The notes: a model not told the origin generated them from the sequence alone. A DNA stretch of 64,000 nt from Pseudomonas sp. Fl4BN1 (GCF_009908285.1 NZ_JAAARM010000018.1:62001-126000); one strand, 5' to 3'. Positions 43,819 to 52,986 are shown, numbered from the stretch's first letter. Program-made: numbers and translations.

Positions 43819-44411
43819 CACGCTTTCTCCGTGTCGACGCCAATGACGATGATGTCATCCGACTCATAGGAATGCGGCGGTACTGGCAGGTTCAAAGGCG
43901 CAGGTTGCGACTTGTAGACGCGACCAGCCAGATCGTAGTGGGAGCCGTGGCAAGGGCAGAAATAACCACCGACCCAATCCTTGCCCAGATCTGCGGGCGC
44001 CACTTCAGGACGGAAGGTCGGAGAACAGCCCAGGTGGGTGCAAATACCGATCAGCAGAAGGATCTCTGGCTTGATCGAACGCACTTCCGGGTCGACGTAG
44101 GTTGGTTGTACCGAGTTCTTGGAGTCCGGGTCAGATAGCTGGCCCTCGATCTTTTTAAGATTGCCCAGGATTTCCTCGGTACGGCGGACGATGAACACCG
44201 GCTGACCGCGCCACTCAGCAATCATCTGCTGGCCTGGATCGATCTTGCTGATATTCACTTTCACCGGTGCACCTGCGGCTTTCGCCTTGGCACTGGGAAA
44301 CCATGACCCCACGAACGGGACCGCAGCCCCCACCGCTCCAGCAGCACCCACCACGGATGTGGCTGCTACCAAGAAGCGACGCCGGCCTGCATTCACGCCG
44401 TCATTGCTCAT
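43818..44411 (-). CDS. petA: Rieske iron-sulfur subunit of the bc1 complex
   Basis: Periplasm-facing 2Fe-2S protein taking electrons from ubiquinol. 197 residues with a twin-arginine N-terminus (GRRRFLVAATSVVGAAGAVG) that also acts as membrane anchor, then the cluster motifs CTHLGC and CPCHGSHYD. Translationally coupled to petB. Its promoter is proposed at 44494-44522. Confidence 0.98.
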   Translation of the reverse strand: MSNDGVNAGRRRFLVAATSVVGAAGAVGAAVPFVGSWFPSAKAKAAGAPVKVNISKIDPGQQMIAEWRGQPVFIVRRTEEILGNLKKIEGQLSDPDSKNSVQPTYVDPEVRSIKPEILLLIGICTHLGCSPTFRPEVAPADLGKDWVGGYFCPCHGSHYDLAGRVYKSQPAPLNLPVPPHSYESDDIIVIGVDTEKA

Positions 44412-44493
44412 TCAGTCCTCTCCCATCAGCTTTGTGGCCTGTTAAATCAGGCATCTACTAAGTAAAAATCTGAACTTATAAAAATTTTGCCGA

Positions 44494-44522
44494 ATGGTAA
44501 TGAAAAGCCCCTATTCTGACAA
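44494..44522 (-). promoter_or_regulatory. Candidate sigma-70 promoter of petABC
   Basis: Minus strand TTGTCA (44517-44522), 17 bases, TACCAT (44494-44499). The spacing is ideal, the -35 differs from consensus at one position. Transcription would start about 75 bases before petA. Confidence 0.6.
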
Positions 44523-44611
44523 GGTAATTACCAAGCTGGCCAAGCCAGAAGCCTTGCAGTATAGGGCTTCCGCGGATGTGGCAAGTTGTCACAGAGCAAA
44601 TTTCAGACAAT

Positions 44612-44649
44612 AAAAAACGCCCAGCTCCGCGAGGAGGCTGGGCGTTTTT
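44612..44649. terminator. Bidirectional terminator after rpsI
   Basis: AAAAACGCCCAGC and GCTGGGCGTTTTT pair around a small internal stem (TCC GCGA GGA, with one unpaired G). On the minus strand it ends rplM-rpsI, 16 bases past the rpsI stop. Confidence 0.92.
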
Positions 44650-44665
44650 GGAACGCAGCTGCGAA

Positions 44666-45058
44666 TTAACGCTTGGAGTATTGCGGACGCTTACGCGCTT
44701 TACGCAGACCCACTTTCTTACGTTCAACTTCACGGGCATCGCGAGTAACGAAGCCAGCTTTGCGCAGCGCGCCGCGCAGGGTGTCATCGTAGTCCATCAA
44801 AGCACGAGTGATGCCGTGGCGGATTGCGCCAGCTTGACCACTTACGCCGCCGCCAATAACGGTAACGTAGATATCGAACTTCTCAACAGTCTCGGTCAGC
44901 TCCAGCGGTTGACGAACTACCATGCGGGCAGTTTCGCGACCGAAGAAGTTCTCCAGAGTGCGGTTGTTGATGGAGATATTGCCAGTACCCGGACGCAGGA
45001 AAACGCGTGCGGTTGCAGTCTTGCGACGGCCAGTGCCGTAATTTTGAGTCGCCGACAT
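44666..45058 (-). CDS. rpsI: 30S ribosomal protein S9
   Basis: 130-residue S9 of the small subunit head; its C-terminal tail reaches the P-site tRNA. Starts SATQNYGTGRRKTATARVFL and ends RKARKRPQYSKR, the conserved basic tail. Fifteen bases after rplM, in the standard L13-S9 pair. Confidence 0.99.
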   Translation of the reverse strand: MSATQNYGTGRRKTATARVFLRPGTGNISINNRTLENFFGRETARMVVRQPLELTETVEKFDIYVTVIGGGVSGQAGAIRHGITRALMDYDDTLRGALRKAGFVTRDAREVERKKVGLRKARKRPQYSKR

Positions 45059-45072
45059 AATGAACTATTCCG

Positions 45073-45501
45073 TTAAATCTTCAGTTCTTGGGGCTGCTGA
45101 GCAGTATGAGGGTGAGCAGCGCCCGCATAGACTTTCAGCTTACGGTACATGTCGCGACCCAGCGGGTTTTTAGGCAGCATGCCTTTTACCGCGGTCTCGA
45201 TCACGCGCTCAGGGGCCTTGGCGATCAGCTTTTCGAAGTTGATCGACTTGATGCCGCCCGGGAAACCGGAGTGGGAGTAGTACATTTTGTCAGTGGTTTT
45301 AGCGCCAGTAACACGTACCTGCTCGGCATTGATCACGACGATGTAGTCGCCGGTATCAACGTGAGGAGTGTACTCAGGCTTGTGCTTGCCACGCAGACGG
45401 CTCGCGATTTCGGTGGCCAGACGACCCAGGGTCTGACCAGCAGCGTCGACGACAAACCAGTCGCGCTTTACTGTTTCCGGTTTAGCAGTAAAAGTTTTCA
45501 T
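45073..45501 (-). CDS. rplM: 50S ribosomal protein L13
   Basis: 142-residue L13, an early-assembly 23S rRNA binder. Clear family blocks: WFVVDAAGQTLGRLATEIA, KHKPEYTPHVDTGDYIVVIN, YSHSGFPGGIKS, VKGMLPKNPLGRDMYRKLK. First gene of the pair; a well-formed promoter lies just upstream. Confidence 0.99.
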   Translation of the reverse strand: MKTFTAKPETVKRDWFVVDAAGQTLGRLATEIASRLRGKHKPEYTPHVDTGDYIVVINAEQVRVTGAKTTDKMYYSHSGFPGGIKSINFEKLIAKAPERVIETAVKGMLPKNPLGRDMYRKLKVYAGAAHPHTAQQPQELKI

Positions 45502-45542
45502 TCTTTATAGCCTCAGGGGCCGTCCAGCAAAATAGACGGCGG

Positions 45543-45579
45543 ATCTTACTGAATAGTGCGTACTTTGACAAGGTCAAAG
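45543..45579 (-). promoter_or_regulatory. Promoter of rplM-rpsI with an inverted repeat over the -35
   Basis: Minus strand TTGTCA (45566-45571), 17 bases, TAAGAT (45543-45548), giving a leader of about 35 bases. CTTTGAC-AAG-GTCAAAG (45563-45579) is a perfect 7-bp inverted repeat that covers the -35, a possible protein-binding site. Confidence 0.75.
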
Positions 45580-45748
45580 GCAGCCGAACACAGACGCTTT
45601 CGGGGGCTCGGGTCAGCGCGTCTGATATACGGCAAGATTCTTCGGCAGGCGGCGCATCACTTCCACTGCAGAAAGAGCTGCCGAATTATGCAGATTGCGA
45701 AAAAAATTTCAACCTGCTTTTATGATTGTTTTGCCAAGGGAGCACCCG

Positions 45749-46789
45749 ATGGACTATCGCCAGCTGGGCCGAACCGATCTGAATGTGAGTGCGATTTGCC
45801 TGGGCACCATGACTTGGGGCGAGCAAAACACCGAGGCTGAAGCCTTCGCCCAGATCGAACGCGCCAAGGACGCCGGAATCAATTTCATTGATACCGCCGA
45901 AATGTACCCGGTCCCACCCAAGGCCGAGACCTACGCGACTACCGAGCGCTATATCGGCAACTGGTTCAAGCAGCGTGGTGATCGCGCCGACTGGATCCTC
46001 GCCAGCAAGATTGCCGGCCCCGGCAACACCATCGACTACATTCGTGACAAGCAGCTCAAGCACAACCGCAAGCACATTGTCGAAGCCGTGGATGCCAGCC
46101 TCAAACGCCTGCAGACCGACTGGATTGACCTCTATCAACTGCATTGGCCCGAACGCAGTACCAATTACTTCGGCCAACTGGGCTACCAGCACCAGGCCAA
46201 CGAAGACTTCACCCCACTGGAAGAAACCCTTGAAGCCCTGGATGAACAGGTCAAGGCTGGCAAGATCCGCCATATCGGCCTGTCCAATGAAACCCCTTGG
46301 GGCACCATGAGATTCCTCGCCCTGGCCGAGAGCCGTGGCTGGCCACGGGCCGTTTCGATCCAGAACCCCTATAACCTGCTCAACCGCAGCTTTGAAGTGG
46401 GCCTCGCGGAAATCGCCATTCGCGAACAATGCGGCTTACTGGCCTACTCGCCCCTGGCGTTCGGTTATCTGTCCGGCAAATACGAAGGCGGCGCTCGCCC
46501 GGCCAAAGCGCGCTTGAGTCTCTATAGCCGCTTTAGTCGCTACTTCAACCCTCAGTCGGAAGCAGCCTGCAGCCGCTACGTGGCCCTGGCCCGCGAGCAT
46601 GGGCTGGATCCGGCACAAATGGCCTTGGCCTTCGTCACCCAGCAGGCATTCGTGACCAGCAACATCATCGGTGCCACCACCCTGGAACAACTGGATAGCA
46701 ACATCGCCAGTGCCGAGTTGAAGCTGTCGGAAGAGGTGCTCGCCGGCATCGAGGCGATCCACAAGGACCACCCCAACCCAGCCCCATAA
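45749..46789 (+). CDS. Aldo/keto reductase (Tas-like)
   Basis: NADPH-dependent oxidoreductase of about 346 residues. It shows the (beta/alpha)8 family blocks LGRTDLNVSAICLGTMTWGEQ, the catalytic Asp and Tyr in NFIDTAEMYPV, the Lys in ILASKIAG and the His in LYQLHWPER, plus a cofactor-binding end VTSNIIGATTLEQLDSNI. Closest in style to E. coli Tas. Start ATG 45749 has AAGGGAG before it; an upstream frame to 45695 is not needed. It stands alone, divergent from rplM. Natural substrate unknown. The place after rplM is kept in P. aeruginosa. Confidence 0.92.
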   Translation: MDYRQLGRTDLNVSAICLGTMTWGEQNTEAEAFAQIERAKDAGINFIDTAEMYPVPPKAETYATTERYIGNWFKQRGDRADWILASKIAGPGNTIDYIRDKQLKHNRKHIVEAVDASLKRLQTDWIDLYQLHWPERSTNYFGQLGYQHQANEDFTPLEETLEALDEQVKAGKIRHIGLSNETPWGTMRFLALAESRGWPRAVSIQNPYNLLNRSFEVGLAEIAIREQCGLLAYSPLAFGYLSGKYEGGARPAKARLSLYSRFSRYFNPQSEAACSRYVALAREHGLDPAQMALAFVTQQAFVTSNIIGATTLEQLDSNIASAELKLSEEVLAGIEAIHKDHPNPAP

Positions 46790-46798
46790 GGCCGCCAC

Positions 46799-46818
46799 AC
46801 GCCGGCTTATCAGTAAAT
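46799..46818. repeat. Degenerate REP half-site between convergent genes
   Basis: ACGCCGGCTTATCAGTAAAT resembles a REP core (GCCGGCTTGCCAGCGAA) with changes. It is alone in the 91-base gap between the aldo/keto reductase and the acyl-CoA dehydrogenase genes, whose ends face each other. Confidence 0.35.
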
Positions 46819-46880
46819 GAGGCAGCTCGGACTCCGCGCTGCCTTGTTTCACCTGCTAGCCGAGTGCTACCCGGCCACTT

Positions 46881-48017
46881 CTACAACGAGCGGGCGATGA
46901 TTTCCTTCATGATCTCGTTGGTCCCGGCGTAGATGCGTTGCACCCTGGCATCCGCCCAGGCCCGGGCCACCGGGTACTCCAACATGTAGCCGTAGCCGCC
47001 GTGCAATTGCACGCATTCGTCCAGCACCTTGCACTGCAGGTCAGTGCCCCAATACTTGGCCATCGCCGCCGTCGGCACATCGAGCTTGCCTTGCAGGTGC
47101 AGCTCCAGGCAGCGATCGACAAAGACCCGGCCGATCTGAATTTCCGTGGCCATTTCTGCCAGTTTGAAACGCGTGTTCTGGAAATCAGCAATGGCCTTGC
47201 CGAATGCCTTGCGCTCACGGGTGTATTGCAACGTCCACTGCAGAGCCGCCTCGGCACTGGCCAGGCCACCAATTGCGACGGTCAGGCGTTCCTGTGGCAG
47301 CTCCTGCATCAGATAGGCAAACCCCATCCCGGCCTGCCCCAGGAGGTTCTCCTTGGGCACTCGCACATCCTGGAAGAACAACTCAGAGGTGTCCTGAGCC
47401 TTCATCCCGATCTTCTCCAGACGCTTGCCTCTAGAGAAGCCGGGGGTATTGGCCTCCACCAGGAGCAGGCTGGTGCCCTTGGCCCCCGCCTTGGGATCGG
47501 TCTTGACCACCACAATCACCAGCTCCGCCAGAAAGCCATTGGTGATAAAGGTCTTGGAGCCATTGATCACGTACTCATCACCGTCGAGCACCGCGGTGGT
47601 TTTCACCCCTTGCAGGTCGGAACCTGCCCCCGGCTCAGTCATGGCGATGGCGGTAACCATTTCACCCGATACCAGCTTGGGCAGGTACTTGTGCTTCAGC
47701 GCCTCACTGCCGTAATGCAGGATATAGGGCGCGACAATGTCCGAATGCAGGGAAAAACCGATGCCGGTCAGCCCCAACCGGCCGACTTCTTCGATCACCA
47801 CTGCGCTATAGAGAAAGTCCGCGCCCAGGCCGCCGTACTCTTCCGGAATATGCGAGCACAGCATTCCTGCCTCGCCGGCCTTGCTCCACAGTTGACGGTC
47901 GATATAACCCTGCTTCTCCCACTCCCCATGGAAGGGCACCGCCTCTTTCTCAAGGAAAGTACGCACGCTGTCACGGAAAAGCTCGTGCTCGGAACTGAAC
48001 AAGGTTCTGGGAATCAT
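46881..48017 (-). CDS. Acyl-CoA dehydrogenase
   Basis: FAD enzyme that introduces a double bond in an acyl-CoA; electrons go to ETF. 378 residues with the family blocks AMTEPGAGSDLQGVKTTA, the substrate loop GSKTFITNGFLAELVIVV, VQLHGGYGYMLEYPVAR with the likely catalytic Glu, and the C-terminal YAGTNEIMKEIIARSL. Chain-length preference cannot be read. It is divergent from the AraC-type gene at 48160, which probably controls it. The same pair is found in P. aeruginosa. Confidence 0.94.
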   Translation of the reverse strand: MIPRTLFSSEHELFRDSVRTFLEKEAVPFHGEWEKQGYIDRQLWSKAGEAGMLCSHIPEEYGGLGADFLYSAVVIEEVGRLGLTGIGFSLHSDIVAPYILHYGSEALKHKYLPKLVSGEMVTAIAMTEPGAGSDLQGVKTTAVLDGDEYVINGSKTFITNGFLAELVIVVVKTDPKAGAKGTSLLLVEANTPGFSRGKRLEKIGMKAQDTSELFFQDVRVPKENLLGQAGMGFAYLMQELPQERLTVAIGGLASAEAALQWTLQYTRERKAFGKAIADFQNTRFKLAEMATEIQIGRVFVDRCLELHLQGKLDVPTAAMAKYWGTDLQCKVLDECVQLHGGYGYMLEYPVARAWADARVQRIYAGTNEIMKEIIARSL

Positions 48018-48159
48018 GCAGCCACCTGTGGTTGTTGATCGAGATTAGCTGCCAGAGCCTAAGCCCAGGTGCCTGCACGGGACACTGGACACATCCGACA
48101 AAAAATAAGACGATCCAGCCGTCTGGTGACCACTTTCCCCTATAAGAACAATTGAATTT

Positions 48160-49158
48160 ATGTCTAACCAAACCTCTACGCCCTTGCGGCGCGTCAGCAT
48201 CCTGGCTATCGACCGGGTTTTCGCTTCTACCCTCATGCAGGCCAAGGATTTTTTCCATCTGGCCAGCCTGCGCTACGGCAAACAACTGGGCCAAGGCCTG
48301 ACTCCGGCATTTGAAACCCGCCTGGTCAGCCCCGACGGTCAGCCGGTCTGCAGTTTCAGCAACGTGATCATGCCGGTGGATGGCCCGCTGGAAGACGCCG
48401 ATGTGATCATCCTCCCGGCGTTCTGGGATGACTTCGACACCCTATGCCAGCGCTACCCACAGATATTGCCCTGGCTGCGAGCCCAGCACGCTCGTGGCGC
48501 GGTACTCTGCGGCGAAGCCACCGGGGTGTTCTGGCTGGCTGAAGCCGGATTGCTCGATGGCAAGGAAGCCACCACCTACTGGCGCTTCTTCAGCGCCTTC
48601 AGCGAGCGCTTCCCCAAGGTCCAGCTCAATCAGGACAAGCACCTGACCGACGCCGACAACCTGTATTGCGCCGGCGGCACCACCTCGGCCTGCGACCTGT
48701 ACATCTACCTGATCGAACGCTTCTGCGGGGCCAACGTGGCCCAGGCAGTAGCGCGGGACATCCTCTACGAAGTGCAACGCAGCTACGCCCCCGGACGCAT
48801 TGGCTTCGGTGGCCAGAAGCTGCATCAGGACGTGATCATCCTGCAGATCCAGCATTGGCTCGAAGAGCACTTCGCCGACAAGTTCCGCTTCGAGGACGTG
48901 GCCCGCGAACACGGTATGAGCATCCGCAACTTCATGCGCCGCTTCCAGACGGCCACCGGTGACAAGCCCCTGCATTACTTGCAGCGCCTGCGCATCGAAA
49001 CCGCCAAGGGCCTGCTCTCCGGGACACGCAAGAGCATCAAGACCATCAGCTACGAAGTCGGCTATGACGACGCCAGTTTCTTCGCCCGCCTGTTCCGCCA
49101 GCACACCGAGCTCTCACCCAACCAGTACCGCCAGCAGTTCCAGCAACAGGCGGCATAA
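48160..49158 (+). CDS. AraC-family regulator with GATase1/DJ-1-like domain
   Basis: 332-residue regulator, N-terminal class I glutamine amidotransferase-like (DJ-1/PfpI) domain (about 12-190) and C-terminal double helix-turn-helix AraC domain (about 230-325; FRFEDVAREHGMSIRNFMRRF and ISYEVGYDDASFFARLF). At the nucleophile elbow the usual CTG is ATG-like (LCGEATGVF): the cysteine is shifted two residues forward, so the domain is probably a ligand sensor and not an enzyme. Related to GbdR/FtrA-type regulators. Divergent from the acyl-CoA dehydrogenase, its likely target. Ends in a bidirectional terminator. Confidence 0.9.
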   Translation: MSNQTSTPLRRVSILAIDRVFASTLMQAKDFFHLASLRYGKQLGQGLTPAFETRLVSPDGQPVCSFSNVIMPVDGPLEDADVIILPAFWDDFDTLCQRYPQILPWLRAQHARGAVLCGEATGVFWLAEAGLLDGKEATTYWRFFSAFSERFPKVQLNQDKHLTDADNLYCAGGTTSACDLYIYLIERFCGANVAQAVARDILYEVQRSYAPGRIGFGGQKLHQDVIILQIQHWLEEHFADKFRFEDVAREHGMSIRNFMRRFQTATGDKPLHYLQRLRIETAKGLLSGTRKSIKTISYEVGYDDASFFARLFRQHTELSPNQYRQQFQQQAA

Positions 49159-49187
49159 AAAAAGGGCCTGCGATGCAGGCCCTTTTT
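49157..49187. terminator. Bidirectional terminator between the AraC-type gene and zapE
   Basis: AAAAAGGGCCTGC, GAT, GCAGGCCCTTTTT, a 13-bp stem with a tight loop, usable on both strands. It begins at the stop codon of the AraC-type gene and lies 14 bases from the zapE stop. Confidence 0.95.
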
Positions 49188-49200
49188 CATTGGCTTGTGG

Positions 49201-50295
49201 TTACGGCCTGTGCGCCCGCGAGAGAAACTCGTGGGACTGCATCTCCAGCAGCCGGCTGAGGGTCCGCTGGAACTCGAACGTCAGCCGCCCCCCGGTGTAG
49301 AGATCCTTGAGCTCAACTTCGGCGGAGATGATCAACTTGACGTTACGGTCATAGAACTCGTCGACCATATTGATGAAGCGCCGAGCAATATCGTCGGTGG
49401 TGACGCTCATCTGCTCCACGCCGCTGAGCAGTACCGCGTGGAAGATCTTGCCCAGTTCGATGTAGTCGTTCTGGCTGCGAGGACCGTCGCACAAGTCACG
49501 AAAATCAAACCAGGCCACGTCATCGCAGGTACGCACTGCGCGGATCTCACGGTTCTCGATCATCAGCACATCGTTTTCCACTGCCTGAGTACACTCAGGC
49601 GTCAGCGCCCGAAAACTCTTGCGCAGGTTTTCCTGGGACGCCTCGTTCAACGGAAAGTGGAACAGTTCCGCCTGTTCCAGATGACGCAGGCGATAATCCA
49701 CACCGCTGTCGACGTTGACGATTTCAGTGTTCTGCTTGATCAGGGCAATCGCTGGCAAGAAGCGGGCACGTTGCAGGCCGTCCTTGTAAAGGCCGTCCGG
49801 GACGATGTTGGAGGTAGCCACCAGGGTCACGCCATTCTTGAACAGCTCCTCCATCAAGGTGCCGAGAATCATCGCGTCGGTGATATCGGACACAAAGAAT
49901 TCGTCGAAGCAGATCACTCGCGCCTCTTGGGAGAAACGCTTGGCGATGATGACCAGCGGATTCTTCTCGCCGCCCAGGGTCTTCATTTCTTCGTGTACGC
50001 GCTTCATGAAACGGTGAAAGTGCGTACGAACCTTTTCCTTGAACGGCAGGGCTTCGAAGAAGGTGTCCACCAGGTAGGTCTTACCCCGCCCTACGCCACC
50101 CCAGAAGTACAGGCCCTTGACCGGCGCCTGATCCTTCTTGCCAAACAGTTTGCCGAGCAGCCCCGGCTTGTGTTGGTCTGCGGCGACCAGGTCGTCGTAC
50201 AGGCGCTGCAGATGACGCACAGCAGTTTCCTGTGCCGCGTCATGGAAGAAGTCCGGGCGTTTCAGATCAGCTTGGTATCGTTCTAGGGGCGTCAT
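49201..50295 (-). CDS. zapE: Cell-division ATPase ZapE
   Basis: AFG1/ZapE-type AAA ATPase that associates with the Z ring under stress. 364 residues. Walker A GGVGRGKTYLVDTFF, Walker B ICFDEFFVSDITDA, the arginine-rich sensor region SNIVPDGLYKDGLQRARF. The N-terminus (MTPLERYQADLKRPDFFHD) is typical. Monocistronic; trpS lies 88 bases upstream on the same strand. Confidence 0.96.
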   Translation of the reverse strand: MTPLERYQADLKRPDFFHDAAQETAVRHLQRLYDDLVAADQHKPGLLGKLFGKKDQAPVKGLYFWGGVGRGKTYLVDTFFEALPFKEKVRTHFHRFMKRVHEEMKTLGGEKNPLVIIAKRFSQEARVICFDEFFVSDITDAMILGTLMEELFKNGVTLVATSNIVPDGLYKDGLQRARFLPAIALIKQNTEIVNVDSGVDYRLRHLEQAELFHFPLNEASQENLRKSFRALTPECTQAVENDVLMIENREIRAVRTCDDVAWFDFRDLCDGPRSQNDYIELGKIFHAVLLSGVEQMSVTTDDIARRFINMVDEFYDRNVKLIISAEVELKDLYTGGRLTFEFQRTLSRLLEMQSHEFLSRAHRP

Positions 50296-50383
50296 AATTC
50301 GTTAGCAAGGCAACAAAAACGGGCCGCCACTTTAGCGACGGCCTCAGGGAATGGCAATCAGCCCTTGGTCGGGAAGATTCCGC

Positions 50384-51739
50384 TTAGTCCTGCGCCGGGG
50401 TCAGTGCAATCCGCAGTGCAGCTATGGCCGCGTCACGTGCTGCTGCATCGGCAAAGTCCGGGCTGTCAGCCACACAGGCATCGTCCAGCCAGATGCTGAA
50501 GCGATTGGCTTCGCTGCGCAGATCCAGGTCATGCCCCGACTGCAGTTGCTTGGTCACCGCACCAGCGGCCTTGCCGTCAGCGAAGTTGCGCGACAGCAAC
50601 AACTGCTCGCCATCCGCAGAAAGCAAGCGGAAACGGAAACTGCCATCGTCTTCACGGAAGCTGATGAAGCGCGCGGCCTTGACCGCCTTTTTCTTGGTGC
50701 TGGCCGCCACCTGCACCTGGGTGGCGAAAGAACGCAGGCCCACAGCTTCACGCAGCTCAGCGAGGAACGGTGTCGCTACGGTACGAGCCTTGGCAGCACC
50801 GGTGCGCAGGATGTCCTCGAGGTCCGATGGACGCGCGATCAACTGATGGTAACGCTCGCGAGCTTCGCCCAACTCGCCGTCCAGCAACTGGAACAGGCGG
50901 CTCTTGGCTTCGCCCCAACCCAAGCCTTGCAGCAACTCGCTGCGGAATTCGTTGGCTTGTGCAGGAGTGGCGAACGCCTGGAACAGGGTGAACAGATGAG
51001 AGTTATCCGGATCCTTGGCCTCACCCGGCGCCTTGGAGTCGGTGACGATCCGCGAGATCGCGTCCTTCATGTCCTTGGCGCTGGTGAACAACGGAATGGT
51101 GTTGTCGTAGCTCTTGGACATCTTGCGACCGTCCAGGCCAGGCAAAGTGGCAACGCTTTCCTCGATCAGCGCCTCAGGCATGGCAAAGAACTCCTTGCCC
51201 TGGCCGAACAGGTGGTTGAAGCGCTGGCCGATATCCCGGGCCATTTCCACGTGCTGGATCTGGTCACGCCCCACCGGCACCTTGTTCGCGTTGAACATCA
51301 GAATGTCCGCAGCCATCAGCACCGGATAGCTGTACAAGCCCATGGTGATGCCCGCGTCCGGGTCTTCACCGGTCTCGACGTTCTTGTCTACCGAGGCCTT
51401 GTAGGCATGGGCGCGGTTGAGCAGGCCTTTGGCAGCTACGCAGGTCAGCAGCCAGGTCAACTCCGGAATCTCCGGAATGTCCGACTGGCGATAGAAAGTC
51501 ACGCGCTCCACATCCAGGCCACCGGCCAGCCAGGTCGCGGCGATTTCCAGGCGCGAACGCTGAATGCGCTGCGGGTCATCACACTTGATCAGTGCGTGGT
51601 AGTCGGCCAGGAAGTAGAAGGAGTCGGCATTGCTGTCGCGGCTGGCGACGATCGCCGGGCGGATGGCACCGGCATAGTTGCCCAGGTGCGGCGTGCCGGT
51701 GGTGGTGATGCCGGTGAGGATACGCGTACGAGTAGTCAT
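50384..51739 (-). CDS. trpS: Tryptophanyl-tRNA synthetase (long form)
   Basis: Charges tRNA-Trp. 451 residues, longer than the 334-residue E. coli enzyme: the class Ic catalytic core (1-335) has the HIGH-like TPHLGN and the KMSKS loop, and an added C-terminal domain (about 350-450, ARFISFREDDGSFRFRLLS) is typical of Pseudomonas. The domain's role is not known to me. Starts MTTRTRILTGITTTG. Located between the hydrolase gene and zapE, all minus strand. Confidence 0.97.
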   Translation of the reverse strand: MTTRTRILTGITTTGTPHLGNYAGAIRPAIVASRDSNADSFYFLADYHALIKCDDPQRIQRSRLEIAATWLAGGLDVERVTFYRQSDIPEIPELTWLLTCVAAKGLLNRAHAYKASVDKNVETGEDPDAGITMGLYSYPVLMAADILMFNANKVPVGRDQIQHVEMARDIGQRFNHLFGQGKEFFAMPEALIEESVATLPGLDGRKMSKSYDNTIPLFTSAKDMKDAISRIVTDSKAPGEAKDPDNSHLFTLFQAFATPAQANEFRSELLQGLGWGEAKSRLFQLLDGELGEARERYHQLIARPSDLEDILRTGAAKARTVATPFLAELREAVGLRSFATQVQVAASTKKKAVKAARFISFREDDGSFRFRLLSADGEQLLLSRNFADGKAAGAVTKQLQSGHDLDLRSEANRFSIWLDDACVADSPDFADAAARDAAIAALRIALTPAQD

Positions 51740-51763
51740 GGGTAATCGCTTATCAGACTGCTA

Positions 51764-52393
51764 TCAATTCGAAAGTCGCGGCAGCACCAGATCTTTCAGG
51801 TCGGTGAGCTTGCCATGAAAAAAGTGCCCGCATTCTGCCACTTTCAGCAGCTCATGGGGGCGAACAAGCGCGTCGGACCACTCATAGACCACCTGCGGCT
51901 CGATGACTTCATCGGTTTCCGGCTGGATCAGGGTCAACGGGCAGTTCTCCGGCAGCAGGTCAGTGTCACGCAAACGGGTTACCGCTGGCGCCACCATGAA
52001 CAGGTGCTTGAGCTGTACGCCCTGAACTTCCAGGCGCCCGCCGAGACTGGCGGCGACAAAACCGCCGAAGGAAAACCCCAGCAAGGTCAAGGGCAACGCT
52101 GAGTGCTTGGCCAGCAGCCACTGGGCGGCCGCCTGGGCATCGTCGACTTCACCGCTGCTCATATCGTGGCTGCCCTCGCTGGCGCCAACGCCGCGATAGT
52201 TGAAGCGCAAGGTGATCAGGCCAGCATCCCGAGCAGTGCGCTGCAAGGTAGACACCACTTTATTGAGCATGGTGCCGCCCTGCACCGGATTGGGGTGACA
52301 GATCAGCGCCACGCCACGTGCATCGGGCACCTGCAGATACAGGGCTTCCAGTTGGCCCACCGGGCCGGCAATCACTACAGGGGTTTCACGCAT
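51764..52393 (-). CDS. Small alpha/beta-hydrolase (YhhA/DLH-like)
   Basis: 209-residue alpha/beta-hydrolase fold protein. Oxyanion-type motif CHPNPVQGGTM, the nucleophile elbow GFSFGG (G-x-S-x-G) and a late His in VAECGHFFHG make a plausible Ser-Asp-His triad. Substrate unknown; this group is annotated as a hydrolase beside trpS in P. aeruginosa too. I used ATG 52391-52393; a longer frame adds a 40-residue unrelated start. It starts 144 bases from zapG on the other strand and is followed after 24 bases by trpS. Confidence 0.88.
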   Translation of the reverse strand: MRETPVVIAGPVGQLEALYLQVPDARGVALICHPNPVQGGTMLNKVVSTLQRTARDAGLITLRFNYRGVGASEGSHDMSSGEVDDAQAAAQWLLAKHSALPLTLLGFSFGGFVAASLGGRLEVQGVQLKHLFMVAPAVTRLRDTDLLPENCPLTLIQPETDEVIEPQVVYEWSDALVRPHELLKVAECGHFFHGKLTDLKDLVLPRLSN

Positions 52394-52536
52394 TAGCAAG
52401 GAAGGAACTCCGTGACCTCGAAGGGGGTCGACTCGTCTAGCAAAGGTCTGTGCCAATCTATTGCGAGTGAATCGCGGTATACAGCGCAGGTTCGAGCCGT
52501 TAACGTAAAGCAAAGCCGTTTATAGAGGAAGGACTC

Positions 52537-52971
52537 GTGGAACACTCGCTCTTAGTTTGGTTGTTGCCGACTCTTGCCCTGGTCGCGGGTGTCGCTATTG
52601 GATTCCTGGTCGCTCGCCTGCTGCCCAATGCCGCGCCTAACCGCACGCAGCGTCAGCTGGATGATATTCAGGAACGTTTCGACAATTATCAGAATGAAGT
52701 GGTGACTCACTTCAACAGCACCGCAACCCTGGTCAAGAAGCTTACCCAGAGCTATCAGGAAGTGCAGGATCATCTCGCCGAGGGCGCCAACCGCCTGGCC
52801 CTGGACGAACTGACCCGCCAGCGTCTGCTGGCCGCCCTGCACTCGGAGTCGGTACAGGCTCCACGCGAGCGCCTGACACCACCACGGGATCAGGAACCGC
52901 CACGGGACTACGCGCCGAAGACGCCGAACGCCCCCGGCATGCTTGACGAACAATATGGCCTGAAAAAGTAA
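52537..52971 (+). CDS. zapG: ZapG/YhcB-like inner-membrane protein (DUF1043)
   Basis: Single-pass membrane protein linked to cell shape, division and envelope synthesis in E. coli. 144 residues: N-terminal TM (LLVWLLPTLALVAGVAIGFL), a coiled-coil (RTQRQLDDIQERFDNYQNEV) and a Pro-rich disordered end (PPRDQEPPRDYAPKTPNAPG). GTG start with GAGGAAGG ahead. Gene order after trpS and the hydrolase is as in P. aeruginosa. Ends at a strong terminator. Confidence 0.9.
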   Translation: MEHSLLVWLLPTLALVAGVAIGFLVARLLPNAAPNRTQRQLDDIQERFDNYQNEVVTHFNSTATLVKKLTQSYQEVQDHLAEGANRLALDELTRQRLLAALHSESVQAPRERLTPPRDQEPPRDYAPKTPNAPGMLDEQYGLKK

Positions 52972-52986
52972 TTAGCCTCAGCCATT

